A stretch of 34,523 bases of DNA from CAYVDH01 sp964450355. Lineage in GTDB: Bacteria > Bacteroidota > Bacteroidia > NS11-12g > UBA955. The number at the start of each line of letters is the position of its first letter. Position 1 is the stretch's first letter. Below the pieces are notes generated by a model. That model ran no database searches. It saw nothing but the letters and a program-made list of their open reading frames with translations, and was not told the origin of the DNA. The stretch is from assembly GCA_964450355.1 (NCBI GenBank), contig CAYVDH010000014.1, positions 1 through 34,523 of the forward strand, read 5' to 3'. Below, one piece after another: positions 16,694 to 25,697 of this stretch. Made by a program: the position numbers and the translations under genes.

Positions 16694-17394
16694 GCTTTTT
16701 TAGGACCTTTAGGTTGCAGTGGTCTTATTTCAATGTTTATGTGATGACAATTATCTGGAGATTTTAAAGCATGAATAATAGTAGAAGCAATATCTTCCGC
16801 TTTAAGCATGTAATCGTGTGGTTTGATGTTAGGACTGTTGTTAAAAAAATCTGTTTTTACACTGCCAGGATAAATGCAAGTAACTTTTATTTTATCTTCT
16901 CTTACTTCGCGCCATAAACTTTCGCTAAAACCCTTCACAGCCCACTTGGTAGCACAATATCCACTTACCATAGGCATGCCTTCCAGACCAGCGGTACTAG
17001 CGATATTGATAACATGACCACCACCATTTTTTTTCATTACTGGGATGCTTAATCTGGTACAATAAAATACTGCATTGATATTGGTTTCAATCATTTCGGT
17101 CCAATGATTAAGAGGCAAATCTTCTACATTTCCAAAATAACCTAAACCAGCGTTATTGATTAAAATATCGATTGTTTGATTTGACTGATTAAAAATGTGT
17201 TCAAATGCAGATTGAACTTCATTGTTATTTCTGACATTAGTAGGAATAAAATGAAAATTATCTGAATGGTGAGGGTAATTAGTTCTACCTAATCCATACA
17301 CGGTACAACCTTCGCTGAGTAAATTTGTGACAATAGCTTCACCTATGCCTTTGCTTACTCCAGTTACTACGGCAATTTTACCTGATAATTGCAT
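16690..17394 (-). CDS. Short-chain dehydrogenase/reductase
   Basis: A 234-residue classical SDR. It has the nucleotide-binding TGVSKGIGEAI near residue 11, NNAGLGYFG, a catalytic serine in INIASTAG, and YCATKWAVKGF (Tyr-x3-Lys). Downstream, the PGSVKTDFF motif is also standard. The substrate cannot be predicted. It starts 15 nt after plsX and appears to be the last gene of the yceD-rpmF-plsX operon, where fabH is commonly found. It does not look like FabG, which is slightly longer and has a different C-terminus. Tail-to-tail overlap with apbE is 4 bp, TTAA serving both stops. Confidence 0.88.
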   Translation of the reverse strand: MQLSGKIAVVTGVSKGIGEAIVTNLLSEGCTVYGLGRTNYPHHSDNFHFIPTNVRNNNEVQSAFEHIFNQSNQTIDILINNAGLGYFGNVEDLPLNHWTEMIETNINAVFYCTRLSIPVMKKNGGGHVINIASTAGLEGMPMVSGYCATKWAVKGFSESLWREVREDKIKVTCIYPGSVKTDFFNNSPNIKPHDYMLKAEDIASTIIHALKSPDNCHHINIEIRPLQPKGPKKA

Positions 17395-17409
17395 ACAAGT
17401 AATGAATAA

Positions 17410-18342
17410 TTAAAATGATTGTTTAATTTTTTCTATCAATTTAGAATTGATTAAGTCTTTTGCTAATTTAAACATACTAACAAAAGTTTCTTCTTTAGAA
17501 ATACCATGTCCAATGATGACAGGCTCATTAACTCCCAATATGGCTGTACCACCATAGTTTTTAAAGTTAAATTTATCTAAATAATCGTTTTTAACACCCA
17601 ATTTGGTGAATGTGTAATAAAAATTTTCACACACTTTTAATACAATGTTTCCTGTGTATCCATCGCAAACTATGACATCGGCTTTTTCATTGAATAAATC
17701 ACGTCCTTCCACATTTCCAATGAAGTTAATTCTATCGTTGTCTTCTAATTGAGTATAAGCGGCTTGAATAAGTAAATTTCCTTTTTCTTTTTCTTCACCT
17801 ATACTTAGTAAAGCTACTTTAGGATTTTCAATGCCATAAACGTGTTGAGCGTACAATGAGCCTAGTATGGCAAATTGGTTTAATATTTCGGGTTTACAAT
17901 CTGCATTAGCTCCAACATCTAATAACACGCCAAAAGTTCCATCTTGCTTTGGCAAAATCGAAGTGATGGTAGGTCTTTGAACACCGTCTATAGCTTTGAC
18001 AGAAAACATGGAACCCACTAACATGGCTCCTGTATTTCCAGCGCCTATAAATGCTTCTATTTGTTTTTCAGCTAAATGTTTAAAACCAATGTTGATGCTT
18101 GAAGTTTTTTTATGAGCAATGGCTTTGGTAGCATGCTCGCTCATTTCAATTACTTCTTCGGCATGAACAATTTCAAAAGTGTTTTCAGGGATACCAAGTT
18201 CTTTGTAAACCTCTAATATTCTGTCTTTATGACCAAATAAAACAGGGTTTATTTCAGGCAAAACTTTTTTAGCAGATATTGCACCTTTAATTGCTTCAAG
18301 GGGGGCATAATCTCCACCCATTGCGTCTAGTCCTATACGCAT
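17410..18342 (-). CDS. plsX: Phosphate acyltransferase PlsX
   Basis: A 310-residue enzyme that converts acyl-ACP to acyl-phosphate for phospholipid synthesis. Family landmarks are IGLDAMGGDYAP at the N-terminus, AFIGAGNTGAMLVGSM around residue 98, LLDVGANADCKPE, and VCDGYTGNIVLK. Length is slightly short of typical (about 315-340) but both ends are complete. It lies 20 nt after rpmF in the widely conserved yceD-rpmF-plsX order, which links ribosome protein and membrane lipid synthesis. Confidence 0.96.
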   Translation of the reverse strand: MRIGLDAMGGDYAPLEAIKGAISAKKVLPEINPVLFGHKDRILEVYKELGIPENTFEIVHAEEVIEMSEHATKAIAHKKTSSINIGFKHLAEKQIEAFIGAGNTGAMLVGSMFSVKAIDGVQRPTITSILPKQDGTFGVLLDVGANADCKPEILNQFAILGSLYAQHVYGIENPKVALLSIGEEKEKGNLLIQAAYTQLEDNDRINFIGNVEGRDLFNEKADVIVCDGYTGNIVLKVCENFYYTFTKLGVKNDYLDKFNFKNYGGTAILGVNEPVIIGHGISKEETFVSMFKLAKDLINSKLIEKIKQSF

Positions 18343-18362
18343 TGCTGATGTTTTAAATTGAA

Positions 18363-18545
18363 TTAATCGTTTTTACCTTTCATTACTTTCACACCTCTGT
18401 ACATACCTGTCTCAAGGTTTACACGGTGGTAAAGTGAAATGTCTCCTGTGCTAGGGTCGGCAATAAACTGTTTGTTATCCAATTTGTGGTGAGTTCTACG
18501 TTTATCTCTTCTGGTACTCGAAATCTTTCGTTTAGGATTTGGCAT
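18363..18545 (-). CDS. rpmF: 50S ribosomal protein L32
   Basis: A 60-residue basic protein with the L32 start MPNPKRKISSTRRDKRRTHHK and a LYHRVN segment. It contains no cysteine, so it lacks the zinc-ribbon version of L32; many Bacteroidota L32 proteins likewise have an incomplete cysteine set. It sits 24 nt after yceD and 20 nt before plsX. Confidence 0.95.
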   Translation of the reverse strand: MPNPKRKISSTRRDKRRTHHKLDNKQFIADPSTGDISLYHRVNLETGMYRGVKVMKGKND

Positions 18546-18569
18546 ATTGGTTTATTTTTTATTTTGTTA

Positions 18570-19097
18570 TTAATTAATGTTTTCTTCTTCTTCTGTAAGT
18601 TCTTCATCTAACATTGGGTCCTGATGTAAATCTACGTCTATTACTTTTGCAATTTTATTAGTAAAATTCACATTGCAATCTTTTGGTACATTGTTGTCTT
18701 CACATGTAACTTTAATAGGAATGGATAGCAATACAAAATCATAAATCGGCTGAGCAACATTTATTTTGTAATCATAAGGAGATAAATAAATGATGTCATC
18801 CTGATCTTCCATTTCTTTTTCTGTGATTTTTACCATGATGGTGCTTTCATTGTTTACTGGGATAGAAATGTCATCCAAACATCGGTCGCAATTGGTGTTT
18901 ATCTCTCCTTGAATTTCAAAAAACAATGAAAATGTATTGGTGTTTTTGGTAAACAACAGTTTTACATTCAGGTTGTTAGGTGTTAAAGAACTTTCAAAAT
19001 GTTTAAAAAAATCGTCTGTTAATTCAAATTCAAACTCATGGTCACCATTTTTGAGCTTTACAAATTCAATATCAAAGGCTTTCAAAGGGTGAATCAT
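18570..19097 (-). CDS. YceD/DUF177 family protein
   Basis: A 175-residue protein with the DUF177 signature CDRCLDD (C70, C73) following a beta-rich N-terminal half, and an acidic C-terminal tail (DEELTEEEENIN). The family is encoded just upstream of rpmF in most bacteria and has been linked to ribosome or rRNA metabolism; in plants a homologue affects 23S rRNA processing. It is the first gene of the yceD-rpmF-plsX-SDR operon and has a clear promoter. Confidence 0.88.
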   Translation of the reverse strand: MIHPLKAFDIEFVKLKNGDHEFEFELTDDFFKHFESSLTPNNLNVKLLFTKNTNTFSLFFEIQGEINTNCDRCLDDISIPVNNESTIMVKITEKEMEDQDDIIYLSPYDYKINVAQPIYDFVLLSIPIKVTCEDNNVPKDCNVNFTNKIAKVIDVDLHQDPMLDEELTEEEENIN

Positions 19098-19129
19098 ACA
19101 ACAATAACAGTATTTTAAAAAACGGAGTG

Positions 19130-19160
19130 CAAAGGTATAACTTTATCCACAAATTTCCAA
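19130..19160 (-). promoter_or_regulatory. Promoter of the yceD-rpmF-plsX operon
   Basis: On the minus strand TTG at 19160-19158 (in TTTTGG) is followed after 20 nt by TACCTTTG at 19137-19130, and the box continues as TTTGCACT. The leader to the ATG at 19097 would be about 25 nt. Confidence 0.7.
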
Positions 19161-19174
19161 AAGTTTGGAATTTT

Positions 19175-21742
19175 TTAAAATTGTTGACCTATGAAGAAGT
19201 GGAATTGGCCTGCTTTTGATAAGCCAACACTTCTGTTAAAGGTCTTCCAATCGAACCCATGTGCATAATCTAAACCAAGTAAACCGAACATTGGCAAAAA
19301 CAACCTTACTCCACCTCCAACACTTCGTTTGTTGTCAAATGGATTAAATGTTCGTGGGTCAAGCCATGCATTTCCTGCCTCGGCAAATGTTAGCAAGTAA
19401 ATGGATGCTGATGGCGAATTGGTGATAGGGAATCTAAGCTCACAAGTAAATTTATTAAATATGGCAGCTCCAGAATTGGTACTACCAGCCACAGCGTTTT
19501 CAGTGATTGAACGGTCAGGATAACCTCTTAATGAAATAATTTCTGAACCAATTTGTCCAAAACTGTTTAATCCACTACCTCCCACCATGAATCTTTCAAA
19601 TGGCGATAAACCTAAGTCTTTGTTGTAATATCCCAAATAACCAAACCTCATTTTTGTGGCAAAAACAAATTTCCCAAATAATTTAGTGTAGTTTTCAGCA
19701 TCAAATTTCCATTTGTGGTATTCTATGAACTTGTATTTTTCTGCTACATCCAAGTTAGCATAACTCTTGTTACTGAATTTAGACACTGGTGGGGTAGCTG
19801 CAAAACTAAATGAATAACTGGAACCACTGGTTGGGAATATAGGCTCACTTACTGAACTTCTGCTCAATAAATACTTAAATTCCAAACTGTTGCTACGACC
19901 TGTATTAATTTGTAAACCAAATGCACCATTGGCATTTTGTAAGTTATATTGCTGAAAACTCAATGAATAAAAGGCAGAAAAGAAATCATCAGGCCATTTT
20001 AACCTTTTGCCCAAAGAGACTGAAACACCAGCGATTTTGACAAATTGTTTTGCTGGGTCTTTTTTTGTTCTTGTATCAAATGATTGAACTGTTTTATACA
20101 AACTAAATGTGAAAGAATTTGGTTTTTTACCACCAAGCCAAGGCTCAGTGAATGAAAAATTATATGATTGATAAAATAAACCGTTTGATTGTGCTCTGAT
20201 ACTTAATTTTTGTCCATCTCCTGCCGGAAGTGGATTCCACATGGATGGTTTTAATAATTTTCTTGTTGAGAAATTATTTAAGGTTAACCCTAGTGTACCT
20301 ACTAAGCCACCATACCCATAAGCTTGTTGATTTACTCCATTGTTGATATTACGTCCATTTCCTCCCCAACCACCTGATAGTTCAATTTGGTCGTTGGCTT
20401 TTTCTGCAACTTTGTATTCAATGTTTACTGTACCAGCTCCAGGATTAGGTGTAGGTGTTACTCCCATTGCTTGAGGGTCAAAGAATCCCAATTGAGAGAG
20501 CTCTCTGATGGAACGTTGAATATCACTTCTTGAGAACTTTTGCCCAGGTCTAGTTCTTAATTCTCTAAGTATAACATGGTCACTGGTTTTTGTATTGCCA
20601 ACTATGGTAATTTTATCATACACTGCTTGAGTTCTTTCTATGATTCTGATTTCAATGTCAATGGAGTCTTTGTCCACTCTGGTTTCTACAGGTGTGACAT
20701 TAAAAAACAAATACCCATCATCCATGTAATAACTTGAAATGTCTGTACCATTAGGGCTATACAATAGTCGCTCTTCTAAAAGTGCCTGATTGTATATGTC
20801 ACCTTTTTTTATTCCAAGAATTTTGTGTAATTCATCGTCAGTAAATTTATTGTTTCCAGTAAATGAGATGTTTCTAAAGTGGTATTTTAATCCTTCGTTA
20901 ATTCCAACTTTTATCACCACTCTGTTTGGTCTTATTTTTACCACAGAATCAAAGGAAATGCTGGCATCTCTAAATCCTTTGCTGTTGTATTTATTGATGA
21001 TTTCTTTTTTCTCTTCTTGGTATTTTTCATCAATGAACTTGGAGGAGGCAAATAGGTTGATTTTTTTTACTTTCCTTTTTGTTTTCTTTAATACTTTCCT
21101 CAAGTCTTTGTCACTTAATTCGTTGTTGCCAACAAATTCTATGTCATAAACTTTCACTTTAGAGCCTTTATTGATATCAATAAATAAAATAACTTTATTT
21201 GGCATTGTATCATTGTTGATTTTAAAATCAACTTTGATGTCGTAATATCCTTTTTTGAAATAGTATTTATTTATTTCTTTTCGCAATGTATTTAATACAT
21301 TTTCATTGATGATGATGCCCGATTTAATCGATAATTCATCTCTTAAGTTTTTTTGTTCAGTTCTGCCAACACCTCTGATTGCGAATTTAGATAAACGAGG
21401 TCTTTCACTTACTTTGATGACTAAATGAATTTTGCTTCCTTCAATTTTTTTAGCATAAATTTCAATCTTCGAAAAATAATCTTGTTTCCAAAGATTTTCT
21501 ATAGCTTGTGAAATTTCATAACCTGGTATTTTTATTTTTTGATTGATGGATAAATTGGAATTGATGATGATGATGAATTTATCAATGTATTTGTTGCCTT
21601 CAGTTTCTATACTGGCAATGGTGTATTCAGCAGGTTTATTGTAATCAAGGGGTAGATACTGTTTTACGGTATCTGTTTGAGCTTTTATTGTGTTAAATGA
21701 AGCTGCAAAAATTAGCAATAAGATGGTTAATTGAAACTTCAT
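19175..21742 (-). CDS. bamA: Outer membrane protein assembly factor BamA
   Basis: An 855-residue Omp85 protein, the central channel that folds beta-barrel proteins into the outer membrane. A signal peptide (KFQLTILLLIFAASFNTIKAQ) precedes about five POTRA repeats (residues 40-430) and a C-terminal barrel. Landmarks are the last POTRA region with RELRTRPGQKFSRSDI, LGFFDP, barrel signatures EPWLGGKKPNS and SLRGYPDRS (the VRGY-type loop-6 motif), and a final strand ending FHFFIGQQF. The first ATG of the frame (21778) lies inside uppS; the ATG at 21742, 1 nt after the uppS stop, gives a proper signal peptide. The usual downstream ompH/skp genes are absent. Confidence 0.95.
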   Translation of the reverse strand: MKFQLTILLLIFAASFNTIKAQTDTVKQYLPLDYNKPAEYTIASIETEGNKYIDKFIIIINSNLSINQKIKIPGYEISQAIENLWKQDYFSKIEIYAKKIEGSKIHLVIKVSERPRLSKFAIRGVGRTEQKNLRDELSIKSGIIINENVLNTLRKEINKYYFKKGYYDIKVDFKINNDTMPNKVILFIDINKGSKVKVYDIEFVGNNELSDKDLRKVLKKTKRKVKKINLFASSKFIDEKYQEEKKEIINKYNSKGFRDASISFDSVVKIRPNRVVIKVGINEGLKYHFRNISFTGNNKFTDDELHKILGIKKGDIYNQALLEERLLYSPNGTDISSYYMDDGYLFFNVTPVETRVDKDSIDIEIRIIERTQAVYDKITIVGNTKTSDHVILRELRTRPGQKFSRSDIQRSIRELSQLGFFDPQAMGVTPTPNPGAGTVNIEYKVAEKANDQIELSGGWGGNGRNINNGVNQQAYGYGGLVGTLGLTLNNFSTRKLLKPSMWNPLPAGDGQKLSIRAQSNGLFYQSYNFSFTEPWLGGKKPNSFTFSLYKTVQSFDTRTKKDPAKQFVKIAGVSVSLGKRLKWPDDFFSAFYSLSFQQYNLQNANGAFGLQINTGRSNSLEFKYLLSRSSVSEPIFPTSGSSYSFSFAATPPVSKFSNKSYANLDVAEKYKFIEYHKWKFDAENYTKLFGKFVFATKMRFGYLGYYNKDLGLSPFERFMVGGSGLNSFGQIGSEIISLRGYPDRSITENAVAGSTNSGAAIFNKFTCELRFPITNSPSASIYLLTFAEAGNAWLDPRTFNPFDNKRSVGGGVRLFLPMFGLLGLDYAHGFDWKTFNRSVGLSKAGQFHFFIGQQF

Positions 21743-21743
21743 T

Positions 21744-22499
21744 TTATTTGATTGTAACTTGTTCACTTGTTTTTCCAAATCTTCTTTCTCTATTTTGATA
21801 ATCTATGATGGCTTTATAGAGCGAATTTTTATCAAATTCAGGCCAATAGACATCAGTAAAATAAAATTCACTGTATGCCATTTCCCATAATAAAAAATTG
21901 CTTATGCGGTATTCTCCGCTGGTTCTTATTAATAAATCGGGTTCAGGATATTGATGTGTATGCAATGAATTTGAAATCAGCTCTTCATTGATTTCTTCTT
22001 CATTGATTTCATTGTTTTTTAATTTAATAGCAATGGTTTTTGTTGCTTGGGTGATGTCCCATCTGGCACTGTAGTTCAGGGCTAAAATTAAATCCATTGC
22101 GGTATTATTTTCAGTGGCTTTAATGGCTTCTTGTAATTCATCAAAAGCATCTTTGGGTAAAGCACCAATATTACCAATTGTTTTTAATCTGATGTTGTTT
22201 TTTTGTAATGTTGCTACTTCTTTTCTAATGGTTCTTACCAACAAGGTCATGATGGCATTTACTTCAAATTTGGGTCTGTTCCAATTTTCAGTGCTAAAGG
22301 TGTATAAGGTTAAAAATTTAACTCCAAGGGTAGCAGCTGTTTCCGCCACAACTCGTACAGATTTTACGCCATATTCATGTCCAACCACTCGAGGCAATGC
22401 TCTTTTTTTAGCCCAACGACCGTTGCCATCCATAATGATAGCAATGTGTGTAGGAATTCTTTCCTTTATAATTTGGGATTCTAAATTGGGTTCTGCCAT
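21744..22499 (-). CDS. uppS: Isoprenyl transferase (undecaprenyl diphosphate synthase)
   Basis: This cis-prenyltransferase makes the C55 lipid carrier for cell-wall and polysaccharide synthesis. Motifs are HIAIIMDGNGRWAKKR (catalytic Asp in MDGNGRWA), FLTLYTFSTENWNRP, LNYSARWDI, and a C-terminal PEPDLLIRTSGEYRISNFLLWEMAYSE. Two in-frame ATGs are possible, at 22520 and 22499. A -7 box TACTTTTG ends 1 nt before the upstream one, so the transcript would start at or after it; I therefore prefer 22499, giving 251 residues, the usual size. It is coupled to bamA with a 1-nt gap. Confidence 0.94.
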   Translation of the reverse strand: MAEPNLESQIIKERIPTHIAIIMDGNGRWAKKRALPRVVGHEYGVKSVRVVAETAATLGVKFLTLYTFSTENWNRPKFEVNAIMTLLVRTIRKEVATLQKNNIRLKTIGNIGALPKDAFDELQEAIKATENNTAMDLILALNYSARWDITQATKTIAIKLKNNEINEEEINEELISNSLHTHQYPEPDLLIRTSGEYRISNFLLWEMAYSEFYFTDVYWPEFDKNSLYKAIIDYQNRERRFGKTSEQVTIK

Positions 22500-22521
22500 T
22501 TGAAAATTTGAAAATGCCATG

Positions 22522-22529
22522 CAAAAGTA
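22522..22529 (-). promoter_or_regulatory. -7 box of the uppS-bamA operon
   Basis: Minus-strand TACTTTTG followed by CATGG. It matches TAnnTTTG and the extended TTTGCA seen elsewhere in this window. No -33 TTG is evident at normal distance. Its position favours the downstream uppS start codon. Confidence 0.45.
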
Positions 22530-22567
22530 ATGTAATTTCTATATTTTACCGATACTATTAGTTGAAC

Positions 22568-23401
22568 CTAGAACGGTTTATTACAGAAAGTTGTTACAAT
22601 TCGATAAGATAAAGTGATTCCCATGATAAAATACCAGTCTTTCAAGTGTTTATCTCCTCGCATGGTGTTGGCTTCTATGATTTGATTGTTCACAGTTGTC
22701 TGAGGTTGGGATAACTCAGCAGCTGTTACACCTTGTTTGGCAAGCAACATGGTATATGAGGGGTAATTGTCTTTGGTATCGTCTAAATAATCGGTAAAAG
22801 TTTTTCTAAAACCGACCTCTACTGCCATATTAAACCGTTTGCTAAAACCAATTTTATATCCCAAACCTAAATTAATGTTTGGTTGAATTAACGCATATTT
22901 TCTTTTGTTGTTGACATGTTGACCTTCTGTGCCAAATTTCCTTAAACTCACTGGGTCGCCACTAGGTAACTTGGTTTTAGGGTTGAAAAGAAACATGTTT
23001 AAACCAAGACTGATAAAAGGTGATTTGTCTTTTTCATGGACATTGATTCCATAGGGTAAAAAATTAAATTCTAGATTGTATCCCAATTCAAATATATCTG
23101 AATAAAAATTGATGTTTCTATAAGCATTAGAGGTAAAATTCTTATCATCTCCACTGATGCGAGCATAGGCAAATTGGTAGCGGCTACTAAAATAACTTGA
23201 GTGATGGTGTTTGTATAAAAAACCAAGAGCTAAATGGGTTTCTTTAAATTTTATTTCTGGAGCGATGTCACCAAAATAATTACTACCACCTATCATTATG
23301 CCAAATTCATCTACGCCATTTCTGAATTTTTGAGAAAATGACTCATGACTAAAAACCACTGATAGCAGTATCAGTAAATTTATTTTTTTGTAATTAAACA
23401 C
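22568..23401 (-). CDS. DUF6089 family outer-membrane beta-barrel protein (copy 2)
   Basis: A 277-residue exported protein with a signal peptide ending near SFSQ and a predicted beta-barrel rich in aromatic, alternating strands. Shared motifs with the upstream copy include GGSNYFGDI, FLFNPKTK, GTEGQHVNNKRKYAL, FRKTFTDYLDD and KDWYFIMGITLSYRI. DUF6089 genes commonly precede uppS-bamA in Bacteroidota, but their role is unknown. The start codon is GTG at 23401; no ATG is available that retains the signal peptide. It lies 32 nt after the first copy. Confidence 0.84.
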   Translation of the reverse strand: MFNYKKINLLILLSVVFSHESFSQKFRNGVDEFGIMIGGSNYFGDIAPEIKFKETHLALGFLYKHHHSSYFSSRYQFAYARISGDDKNFTSNAYRNINFYSDIFELGYNLEFNFLPYGINVHEKDKSPFISLGLNMFLFNPKTKLPSGDPVSLRKFGTEGQHVNNKRKYALIQPNINLGLGYKIGFSKRFNMAVEVGFRKTFTDYLDDTKDNYPSYTMLLAKQGVTAAELSQPQTTVNNQIIEANTMRGDKHLKDWYFIMGITLSYRIVTTFCNKPF

Positions 23402-23433
23402 TTGAGTAATTTTCTTGCCTATAAGCTTTAAAT

Positions 23434-24324
23434 TTAGAAATTAAAACAAGGCTGTTTACCGCCTAATATTCTGTAAGTTAAAGTTATACCACCCATTAAA
23501 TACCAATCTTTGTTTTTGGCATTTCCACGACTTTCGTTGTTTTCATATTTTATTTGACCTACTTCCATGCTTCTGTCTTTCAAAGCTACCGACATAGCTC
23601 CATTGGCACCGCCTACTATAGCGTCATCAACATATACTGTAGAAACATCGTCTATATAATCTGTAAAAGTTTTTCTTACTCCAAAATCTATTCCCAAAGC
23701 CCAGTGGTCGTTCAATTGCCATTTAGACCCAACGCCCAATGGTATGCTGATTTGAGTGAGTGCATATCTTCTTTTGTCGTTAAAGGTAGTAGTTTCTTGA
23801 CCTTCAGTTCCAAGCGGTTGTAATTCTATCCAGTCGCCATCTTGAGATTGAAGACTTGCATCGTGTAAAGCAGCATTGTATTTAAATTGTGCTTTAGGAT
23901 TGAAACGAAAAACAGCTACGCTTCCAAAAAGGTAAGGCGACCAACCAAAAGTATTTCTGGTGTTTTCATATCCTATAATGTTCCATTCAGCTCCTATTGA
24001 GAATTCAACGATGTCAGATTTAAAACTTAAGTTTCTTCTTTTTCTTGCAGGGTCAGAATCAAGGTATTTATCGGCTCCTTCAATTCTACCATACAAAGCA
24101 GTACCTCTAAAGGTTAAATAAGGACCTACATTATAACGGGCAATCAATCCACCAGCTAATTTGGTTTTATTCCATAACGGTTGATAGTCTTTAGTTAAAT
24201 CTCCCCAATAATTGGAACCACCCAAATACAATCCAAAATCCAAAGTGCTTCCTTTTTTATTCTCCTGAGCTTGAATCATTTGCGAGCTCATCAACAGAAA
24301 AATATATAATATCTTTTTAATCAT
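23434..24324 (-). CDS. DUF6089 family outer-membrane beta-barrel protein (copy 1)
   Basis: A 296-residue protein with signal peptide MIKKILYIFLLMSSQMIQAQ, followed by a DUF6089 barrel: LGGSNYWGDL, FRFNPKAQF, GTEGQETTTFNDKRRYAL, VRKTFTDYIDD and KDWYLMGGITLTYRI near the C-terminus. It is paralogous to the adjacent copy. The relation to envelope assembly is suggested only by position in front of uppS-bamA. The 145-nt region upstream contains no promoter I can recognise. Confidence 0.85.
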   Translation of the reverse strand: MIKKILYIFLLMSSQMIQAQENKKGSTLDFGLYLGGSNYWGDLTKDYQPLWNKTKLAGGLIARYNVGPYLTFRGTALYGRIEGADKYLDSDPARKRRNLSFKSDIVEFSIGAEWNIIGYENTRNTFGWSPYLFGSVAVFRFNPKAQFKYNAALHDASLQSQDGDWIELQPLGTEGQETTTFNDKRRYALTQISIPLGVGSKWQLNDHWALGIDFGVRKTFTDYIDDVSTVYVDDAIVGGANGAMSVALKDRSMEVGQIKYENNESRGNAKNKDWYLMGGITLTYRILGGKQPCFNF

Positions 24325-24469
24325 TTTTAAGGTATTGAATCTTTACTTTTTCAACAAACAATCTACGAAAATAATAAATCTATTTAAAATAACGGTAATT
24401 TTTGTTAAATATTTTGTTTGAGGACATGAAAAATTAAAATATATGTAAGTTCTTTATCCTTATGATTCT

Positions 24470-25627
24470 TTAAACGGACTCAATTTCAATCAATGATTTT
24501 ACTTGCATAGCTTTTTCTTTCACTTTTTCTAATGAATCTGCCATCACAGTGATATGTCCCATTTTCCTGTTAGGTTTGCTCTCTTTTTTATTGTATAGAT
24601 GAATGTAAACCCCAGGTATTTCGAGTAACTTATCTGTGTATTTAAGTCGGTACTCCCCATTTACTCCTTCAGGCCCAATTATATTTAACATAGCTGCTGG
24701 TTGAATTAAATCAGTATTTCCTAGCGGTAAGCCTAATAAAATTCGATTCAATTGCTCATACTGACTCGTGTAACATGCCTCTATGGTGTGATGTCCACTG
24801 TTGTGTGGTCGTGGTGCAATTTCATTGACATAAACATTGCCGCTGCTCATTTCTAAAAACATTTCTACTGCAAATACCCCTTCTCCTTTTAGTTTAATGA
24901 TGGCATCCATAGCTATTCTTTGCGCTTTTTCATTTATTTCATTTGAGATATCTGCTGGTGCAAATAAATACTCTACTAAATTTGAAGTAGGATTGAATTC
25001 CATTTCAACGGTTGGATAGGTTTTAATTTCTCCTTTAGCATTTCTAGCAACCATCACCGAAAGCTCTTTACAACCGGGTAAAAATTGTTCCAATACGCTG
25101 GGTTCAGAGAATGGTATTAAACTGTAATTCTCTAAAATTTCTCTTTTGTTTAATATTTGAACTCCCTTACCATCATATCCTCCTTTGCGCAATTTAGCCA
25201 CAAATTTATCGCCTTTTAATTGCAAAAGCTTATCATTCCACTCGGTTTGATTGTTTACTAATTCAAAGTCCAAAGTAGGAATTTGATGGTGTTCGTAGAA
25301 TAATTTTTGTAATCCTTTATCTTGAATTATCTCTAACAATGCAGGTGAAGGGATTATTCTTTTACCTTGTTTTTCTAATTCTAACAATGCATCTACATTG
25401 ATGTGTTCAATTTCATAAGTTAACACCTCTGTTTTTTCTGCAAGTTCGAAAATGTCTAAGGAGCTTGTAATGTCTCCTATGCTGTATTCATTTGCCACAT
25501 TGGCAGCAGGAGCATTGTTTTGTTCTAAAATATGAAAATGTGTATTCCAAGGTTGAGCTGCTTCTATCAGCATTTTACCCAACTGTCCTCCACCTATTAA
25601 TCCAATTTTTGTTTTATTTGGTAACAT
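24470..25627 (-). CDS. purK: 5-(carboxyamino)imidazole ribonucleotide synthase PurK
   Basis: A 385-residue ATP-grasp enzyme making N5-CAIR from AIR, bicarbonate and ATP, the substrate of class I PurE. It begins with the nucleotide-fold IGLIGGGQLGKMLIEAA. ATP-grasp residues follow (FVAKLRKGGYDGKGVQ near residue 145), and VYVNEIAPRPHNSGHHTIEAC marks the active site. Length is typical. It is separated from purE by about 23.5 kb and lies on the opposite strand, so the pair is not an operon here. It has its own -7 box. Confidence 0.96.
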   Translation of the reverse strand: MLPNKTKIGLIGGGQLGKMLIEAAQPWNTHFHILEQNNAPAANVANEYSIGDITSSLDIFELAEKTEVLTYEIEHINVDALLELEKQGKRIIPSPALLEIIQDKGLQKLFYEHHQIPTLDFELVNNQTEWNDKLLQLKGDKFVAKLRKGGYDGKGVQILNKREILENYSLIPFSEPSVLEQFLPGCKELSVMVARNAKGEIKTYPTVEMEFNPTSNLVEYLFAPADISNEINEKAQRIAMDAIIKLKGEGVFAVEMFLEMSSGNVYVNEIAPRPHNSGHHTIEACYTSQYEQLNRILLGLPLGNTDLIQPAAMLNIIGPEGVNGEYRLKYTDKLLEIPGVYIHLYNKKESKPNRKMGHITVMADSLEKVKEKAMQVKSLIEIESV

Positions 25628-25643
25628 CTTTTTTTCTGAAGTG

Positions 25644-25651
25644 CAAAGATA
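25644..25651 (-). promoter_or_regulatory. -7 box of purK
   Basis: Minus-strand TATCTTTG, continuing as TTTGCACTTC, 16 nt before the purK ATG at 25627. No -33 TTG is found at the usual spacing. Confidence 0.45.
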
Positions 25652-25697
25652 ATCTTAGAGTTTAATATTGTATAGATAAGATTAATAAGTTGAATTA

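Noticed and set aside
20790..21149. 119-codon ORF antisense to bamA
   Set aside because: It lies entirely within the POTRA region of bamA on the other strand, has no homology I recognise, and bamA is strongly supported.
22114..22503. 129-codon ORF antisense to uppS
   Set aside because: It is a shadow of the conserved uppS frame, with no promoter or family motif.
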